In this document: in pieces, positions 5,350 through 8,586 of the stretch
Layout of the letters: each line of letters starts with the position of its first letter
Position numbering within the stretch: the first letter of the stretch is position 1
Source of the DNA: Deltaproteobacteria bacterium
GTDB taxonomy: Bacteria > Myxococcota_A > Bradymonadia > UBA7976 > VGTA01
DNA: 8,586 bases
Reading direction: 5' to 3'
Assembly (NCBI GenBank): GCA_016874875.1
Contig: VGTA01000103.1
Span: forward strand, 1 to 8,586
Translations under genes and position numbers: made by a program
The notes under the pieces: generated by a model
Told to the model about the DNA's origin: nothing
Databases searched by the model: none
The model's input: only the letters and a program-made list of their open reading frames with translations

Positions 5350-7270
5350 ACTCGCCGCAGGGCTGCACGAAGCAGCGGGCGCTGGGCATGGTGGACGGGG
5401 GGGGGACGGCGCCGCACTCGTCACCGACGGCGAGGTCGGGCGCCCAGTCCCACTCGTTGAACTGCAGCTCGCCCATGTGCGAGGAGACGCCGCAGAGGTC
5501 AAAGCTGCGCACCTCCGCGCGGCGCACCCAGCGCGTGGTCTGGCGGTAGAAGATGCCAAAGCGGCCGCGCGGGATAAAGCCGCTGAGCTCCTGGGCGGTG
5601 GTGCGGCTGGTGGAGGTGACGGTGGCCTCGGCGAGCGCCTCGGCGCGGTCCTCGCTGACCACCTCGCTGAGGGCGGTGCCCTCGCTGAGGTCCCAGGCGC
5701 GCCCGCTGCTCACGCCCTCGGTGGTGGACGACGAGGCGCCCACGCCGCGCCCGATGGCGTAGGTGCCCTCCACGCTCCTGGCGGTGCCCTCGGCGGTGAC
5801 GCTGCCAAAGCTCTGCGTGCTGCTGCTGCTGCCGCCCATGGAGTAGCCGCGCTCGGTGCTGGTGCGCTGGCTGCCCCCGCTGGTGGTGCCCGTGGACATG
5901 CCCGCCGAGACGCCCACGGTGGTCTCGACCTCGCCGGAGACCTTGGCGAACCCGGCGATGGAGCCCTCGCCGCTCACGCCCACGGAGACGCTGCCGTTGA
6001 CCTCGCCGTACTGCGAGGTGGCGCGGCTGCGGTACTCCTCGTTGCTCTCGCCCTGGCTCATGTTCCACTCCCAGCTCTCGCCGTTGGTGGTGGAGAAGCC
6101 CACGGAGTTGGCGGCGCTCTGCTCGTACTCCTCGCCCACCGTCTCGCTGAGCGCCTCGCGCTCCGAGGTGCTCTCGCCGAGCGTGGTGCTCCGACTCTCG
6201 CCGATGGAGATGCCCTCGGAGGTCTCGGAGGAGACCTCGCGCCCCTGCTCGCTGCTCCAGTTGCTGCTGATGGTGACGCTGACGCTCTGGGTGCGCGTCT
6301 CCGTGGTGCTCTCGCTGTAGCTCACGCTGTTGCCCACGCCGCCCGGGATGCACCCAGAGACGGGGACGGGCTCGTAGCGCTCGGCGAGCTCGTACTTGCC
6401 GTCGTAGACCACCTCGATGGGGCGGTGCACGCCGATGGGCAGCGCCGTCTCCGCGTACCGCCCCTCCTCGTCAAACGCCATGACGCGCACGCCGGTCACG
6501 TAGGACTGCTGGTCCTCGGGAATCGGGTTAAAGACCACGATCTCCGATGACTCGCCCACGGCGTCGGTGTCGGTGACGGAGCTGACGAGGTGGTCGAAGG
6601 TGGTGACGGAGGGGTCGCCGTTGACCTGGTTGAACTCGTAGATAAAGCGCTTGGCCTTGATGCCGCCCACGCGCACCTTCATCACGTACGGCAGCCCGGC
6701 GAACACGCGCACGGCGGGTGCGCCGCAGTCGGCGTGGATGGGGCGCAGCTCCTCGATGACCACGGAGGGCGCGATGTCGAGGTTCATGGGCACCTGCGGG
6801 CCGGCGTCCACGAGGCCGTCGGTGTAGGTGTTGAGCACCTGGATGGTGCCCACGAAACGCCCAGGGCGCGCGTCGCGGGTGAAGGGGTTGCTGAAGGGGC
6901 CCACGCGCGGGATGGTGAGAATCTTGCGCTGCGCCCCGTCGAGCTCGGCGCCTCCGTAGAGGGGGTTGAGGGTGAGGCTGACGGGGGTGGGGTTGGTGAG
7001 CTGGCTGTCGGGGCCGATGGCCTCATAGAAGGTGCCCTCGAGGCGCACCTGCGAGCGCCCTTGGCGCTCCTTGAGGAAGCCCTTGCCAAAGAGCTCAAGG
7101 GTCTGCCCGACGGAGACGCGCGCGTGGGATGTCGCCTCCACGAGCGGCGTGACGCGCTCCTCTGTCTCGACGGGCGCCACGATGGCGCCCTCTTGGTCGC
7201 TGATTCTGTCTCCGCAGGCGACAGGGAGACCGAGGACGGCGAGCGAGGCGCTCAAGATGTGCTTCTTCAT
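5348..7270 (-). CDS. Ser-rich TIG-like lipoprotein, first paralog (aerolysin-like central region)
   Basis: Predicted 640-residue exported lipoprotein and first gene of the three-gene operon. Residues 1-18 are a signal peptide (MKKHILSASLAVLGLPVAC) with a slightly atypical lipobox (Pro at -3) before Cys19. Residues 50-165 carry the TIG-like VSVGQTLELFGKGFL and VGPFSNPFTRDARPGRFVG motifs; 166-307 a second domain ending HRPIEVVYDGKYELAERYEP and GCIPG; 308-565 a Ser/Thr/Gly-rich domain (about 22% Ser by hand count) with strands such as SVSVTISSNW and the aerolysin-like stretch VSGEGSIAGFAKVSGEVETT; 566-640 the conserved end IPRGRFGIFYRQTTRWVRRA ... DLCG ... GELQFNEWDWAPDLA. Cysteines 182, 307, 593, 619, 633 and 638 have exactly the same spacing as in the downstream paralog. 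The ATG at 7270 has an AGAGGAA ribosome site six bases upstream and yields the signal peptide, so the longer in-frame extension to 7459 is rejected. Function unknown; a paired surface-anchored pore former or adhesin is inferred. Confidence 0.87.
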   Translation of the reverse strand: MKKHILSASLAVLGLPVACGDRISDQEGAIVAPVETEERVTPLVEATSHARVSVGQTLELFGKGFLKERQGRSQVRLEGTFYEAIGPDSQLTNPTPVSLTLNPLYGGAELDGAQRKILTIPRVGPFSNPFTRDARPGRFVGTIQVLNTYTDGLVDAGPQVPMNLDIAPSVVIEELRPIHADCGAPAVRVFAGLPYVMKVRVGGIKAKRFIYEFNQVNGDPSVTTFDHLVSSVTDTDAVGESSEIVVFNPIPEDQQSYVTGVRVMAFDEEGRYAETALPIGVHRPIEVVYDGKYELAERYEPVPVSGCIPGGVGNSVSYSESTTETRTQSVSVTISSNWSSEQGREVSSETSEGISIGESRSTTLGESTSEREALSETVGEEYEQSAANSVGFSTTNGESWEWNMSQGESNEEYRSRATSQYGEVNGSVSVGVSGEGSIAGFAKVSGEVETTVGVSAGMSTGTTSGGSQRTSTERGYSMGGSSSSTQSFGSVTAEGTARSVEGTYAIGRGVGASSSTTEGVSSGRAWDLSEGTALSEVVSEDRAEALAEATVTSTSRTTAQELSGFIPRGRFGIFYRQTTRWVRRAEVRSFDLCGVSSHMGELQFNEWDWAPDLAVGDECGAVPPPSTMPSARCFVQPCGE

Positions 7271-7445
7271 GCTGTTCCTCTCTGGGCGTGCGCGCCTGGA
7301 GATGGCGAGGTGGGGCGTGGTGTCCTCCGAAGCTCTCCGCGCGGGCGTGCGCGTTTGTTTGCTTGGAGGTTCTTTGTAGCATTTTTGGGGGGTGGGGGCG
7401 AGAAGTTTTTTTAGGTGCCAGGCACCTGTTATCCACTTGTTAAGT
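7271..7445 (-). promoter_or_regulatory. Leader/intergenic region before the lipoprotein operon
   Basis: This 175-base gap separates the HNH gene from the first lipoprotein gene. It is AT-richer at its upstream end (TTAACAAG, GGATAACA, an A7 run and AAAAATGCTACAAAG on the minus strand) than any neighbouring gene, as expected of a promoter region, but no clear -35/-10 pair is seen. It contains the palindrome at 7413-7427. The operon promoter most likely lies here, since the other gaps in the operon are 13 bases or less. Confidence 0.45.
7413..7427. repeat. 15-bp perfect palindrome AGGTGCC-A-GGCACCT
   Basis: Seven-base arms around one central base, about 145 bases upstream of the first lipoprotein start and 18 past the HNH stop. 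A T7 run precedes it on the plus strand (A7 follows it on the minus strand), so the U run is on the wrong side for intrinsic termination of the HNH transcript. Right beside it is TTATCCACT (7429-7437), eight of nine bases of the DnaA-box consensus. An operator for a dimeric regulator is one reading; a copy of a dispersed palindromic repeat is another. The 8-mer GGTGCCTG also occurs at 1853-1860. Confidence 0.55.
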
Positions 7446-8501
7446 CTAGATTTTTTCACGCTCCCGCGCAGACCGACCTTCTACCCCCGCCCCCCGCCAG
7501 GGGCGCGCCTGCTGGCTGCTCAGGAGGGCGGAGGCGAGGAGGCAGAGGCGCTCAAAGGCGAGGGCGAGAGCGGCGTCGGGGGTGGCCTCCTCGAGCGACA
7601 CCTGGAGACCCAGCCACAGCTCCCGCGCGAGGCGCGCCCCCTGGACTTTGGCGTAGAGCGCCCACACCGCCAAGATTCTCTCCCGCGCCCCGCGCAGGAC
7701 CTCTGGCGTGGGCACCGCGTCGCCCTTGGCGCGGTTGAGGCGGGCGGCGGCGGGCAGGAGGTTCCACAGCTCGTTCTGGCGGCGCAGGGAGAAGGGCAGC
7801 ACGTGGTCGACGTCGAGCTCGGCGAGGGGGAGCGGCGCGCCGGTCCACACGCAGCGGCGGAGGGCGGGCGCGCTGTCGGGGCGGCTCAGGAGGGCGCGCA
7901 CCGCCGCCGTGCAGCGCGCGCGCTCCGCCTCCTCGGCGCTCAGGCGGGTGGAGTCGAGGAGGGCGTAGAGGGCGTGGGCTGAGACGGCGGGGTCGAGCGC
8001 GTGCGAGAAGCGCGCCCAACGGGCGACGAGGCTGTCCTCCACCCAGTGCCAGTAGCGGCGCAGGTCCGCCCAGAGGTCCGAGGGGACGCTGAGCGCGCCG
8101 AGCGACCACTCCTCAGCCCGCCCCCCCGCGCCAGCCCCCCCCCCCGCGCCCCCGCCCCGCGCCGCCCCCTCGGCGCCGCTTGGGGGGGGCGGGGGGGGTA
8201 GGGGGCTAAAGGTAAAGACGGGCGCGCCCTCCTCGTCGCGCGTGAACGAGACGGGCCCCTTGAGAATCAGGCGCGCGAGCTCGGTGAGCGCCTGGGCGAC
8301 GTGGGGCGGGGGGGGATGGGGCGCGCCGGGTGATGGGGTGCGCGCGTATTTGGATAGATCGAATCCTGATTTTGGAGGCAACCTGAGTGGCGATTCTGGA
8401 GACAAGGCTAGAGGCAATCCCGGTGGCGAATCCGGCGGCGAATTCGGCGGCGAATCCGGCGGCGCGTCGTCCCTCTCCGCCCCCTCCTCCCCCCCCCCCA
8501 C
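7446..8501 (-). CDS. HNH endonuclease-domain protein
   Basis: Predicted 351-residue protein, probably a metal-dependent nuclease. The HNH core is at about 217-261: RRCVWTGAPLPLAELDVDHV followed by LPFSLRRQNELWNLLPAAAR and LNRAKGD. Candidate catalytic/metal residues are D232-H233, N247 and N256; only one Cys (217) of a usual zinc pair is present. DxDHxxPxSL....LWNLLPA..LN..KGD is the pattern of HNH proteins often found in accessory or defence loci, but that role is not shown here. The N-terminus (1-45) is a degenerate xSPP repeat; 99-128 is a poly-Pro then Gly/Ala linker encoded by long G/C homopolymers. Residues 129-216 and 262-330 look helical with several Trp and Leu, and are unassigned. 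No signal peptide, so cytoplasmic. The GTG at 8501 is the outermost start before the contig-end C run; TTG codons at 8417, 8405 and 8381 are alternatives and the true start is uncertain. The stop is TAG at 7446-7448. It is probably transcribed separately from the lipoprotein operon. Confidence 0.75.
   Translation of the reverse strand: MGGGEEGAERDDAPPDSPPNSPPDSPPGLPLALSPESPLRLPPKSGFDLSKYARTPSPGAPHPPPPHVAQALTELARLILKGPVSFTRDEEGAPVFTFSPLPPPPPPSGAEGAARGGGAGGGAGAGGRAEEWSLGALSVPSDLWADLRRYWHWVEDSLVARWARFSHALDPAVSAHALYALLDSTRLSAEEAERARCTAAVRALLSRPDSAPALRRCVWTGAPLPLAELDVDHVLPFSLRRQNELWNLLPAAARLNRAKGDAVPTPEVLRGARERILAVWALYAKVQGARLARELWLGLQVSLEEATPDAALALAFERLCLLASALLSSQQARPWRGAGVEGRSAREREKI
8117..8198 (-). 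repeat. Cluster of long G/C homopolymers in the HNH linker
   Basis: Runs include C7 (near 8121-8127), C11 (8135-8145), G8 (8182-8189) and G8 (8191-8198). They encode the PPPPPP and GGGAGGG stretches of the HNH protein. Their length controls whether the N-terminal part stays in frame with the nuclease core, so both biological slippage and sequencing errors matter here. Confidence 0.7.
8373..8456 (-). repeat. Degenerate 12-bp tandem repeat (xSPP) at the HNH N-terminus
   Basis: Seven consecutive 12-base units on the minus strand, the first three close to GATTCGCCGCCG (encoding DSPP, NSPP, DSPP) and the rest progressively diverged (GLPL, ALSP, ESPL, RLPP). They are less GC-rich than the adjacent gene. 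The 12-base periodicity without frame break suggests an old expansion that has been drifting. Confidence 0.7.
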
Positions 8502-8511
8502 CGGCCCCCCG

Positions 8512-8586
<75 letters not shown>

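Noticed and set aside
4336..6550. Long plus-strand open frames opposite the two lipoprotein genes (for example 4336-5460 and 5201-6550)
   Set aside because: They are antisense to well-supported genes, encode Ala/Gly/His/Val-rich low-complexity sequence, and arise because GC-rich third positions suppress stop codons on the opposite strand.
7406..7427. Intrinsic terminator after the HNH gene
   Set aside because: The hairpin's T run precedes it on the plus strand and is an A run on the minus strand, so no U tail follows the stem in the direction of transcription.
7429..7437. Replication origin suggested by a DnaA-box-like TTATCCACT
   Set aside because: Only one near-match box, no cluster, no replication genes and no extended AT-rich region; expected by chance.

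Overview
The window looks like a contig end from a very GC-rich bacterium. Long G/C homopolymers, a strong preference for G/C in third codon positions, a secreted sulfatase-modifying-type (SUMF1/FGE-like) lipoprotein, cysteine-bearing Ser-rich lipoproteins and a secreted metzincin all recall Myxococcota or related former Deltaproteobacteria. That placement is inference from composition and gene content; there is no marker gene here. Every gene I can support is on the minus strand, so transcription runs from high to low coordinates. The long plus-strand frames are antisense shadows of GC-rich genes.

From right to left: (i) 8516-8586 is a 37-base C run plus simple sequence, probably an assembly artefact at a contig end. 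(ii) 7446-8501 encodes an HNH-nuclease-domain protein with a Pro-rich repetitive N-terminus and homopolymer-encoded linkers. (iii) 7271-7445 is a 175-base gap holding a 15-base perfect palindrome. (iv) 2561-7270 is a compact three-gene operon: two paralogous lipoproteins of 640 and 631 aa separated by 13 bases, then a secreted metzincin-type zinc protease that probably overlaps the second lipoprotein gene. (v) 1928-2529 is the wreck of an IS3-family element (orfA without a start codon, orfB with a stop and truncated). (vi) 846-1757 encodes an FGE-sulfatase-fold lipoprotein with nine EE(A/P)SP repeats. (vii) 1-587 is an IS66-family element: tnpA carrying a frameshift, and the first 82 codons of tnpB running off the edge.

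The most interesting unit is the operon. Both lipoproteins have an N-terminal IPT/TIG-like beta region, a second conserved domain, a ~250-residue Ser/Thr/Gly-rich domain of alternating polar and hydrophobic residues containing an aerolysin/ETX-MTX2-like segment, and a conserved Cys-rich C-terminus. From the first mature-domain cysteine to the C-terminus they align without a single gap (458 residues), although the Ser-rich part is much diverged in sequence. With a co-transcribed secreted protease this suggests a two-subunit, surface-anchored pore-forming or surface-assembly system with its own processing enzyme. The pore-forming idea is a hypothesis from sequence pattern only.

A second theme is short in-frame tandem repeats near the N-termini of three unrelated exported or accessory proteins (EEPSP, LSAP and xSPP units of 15, 12 and 12 bases), plus long G/C tracts at positions where length change would affect expression. 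The region is bordered and interrupted by decayed insertion sequences, so it is accessory in character.
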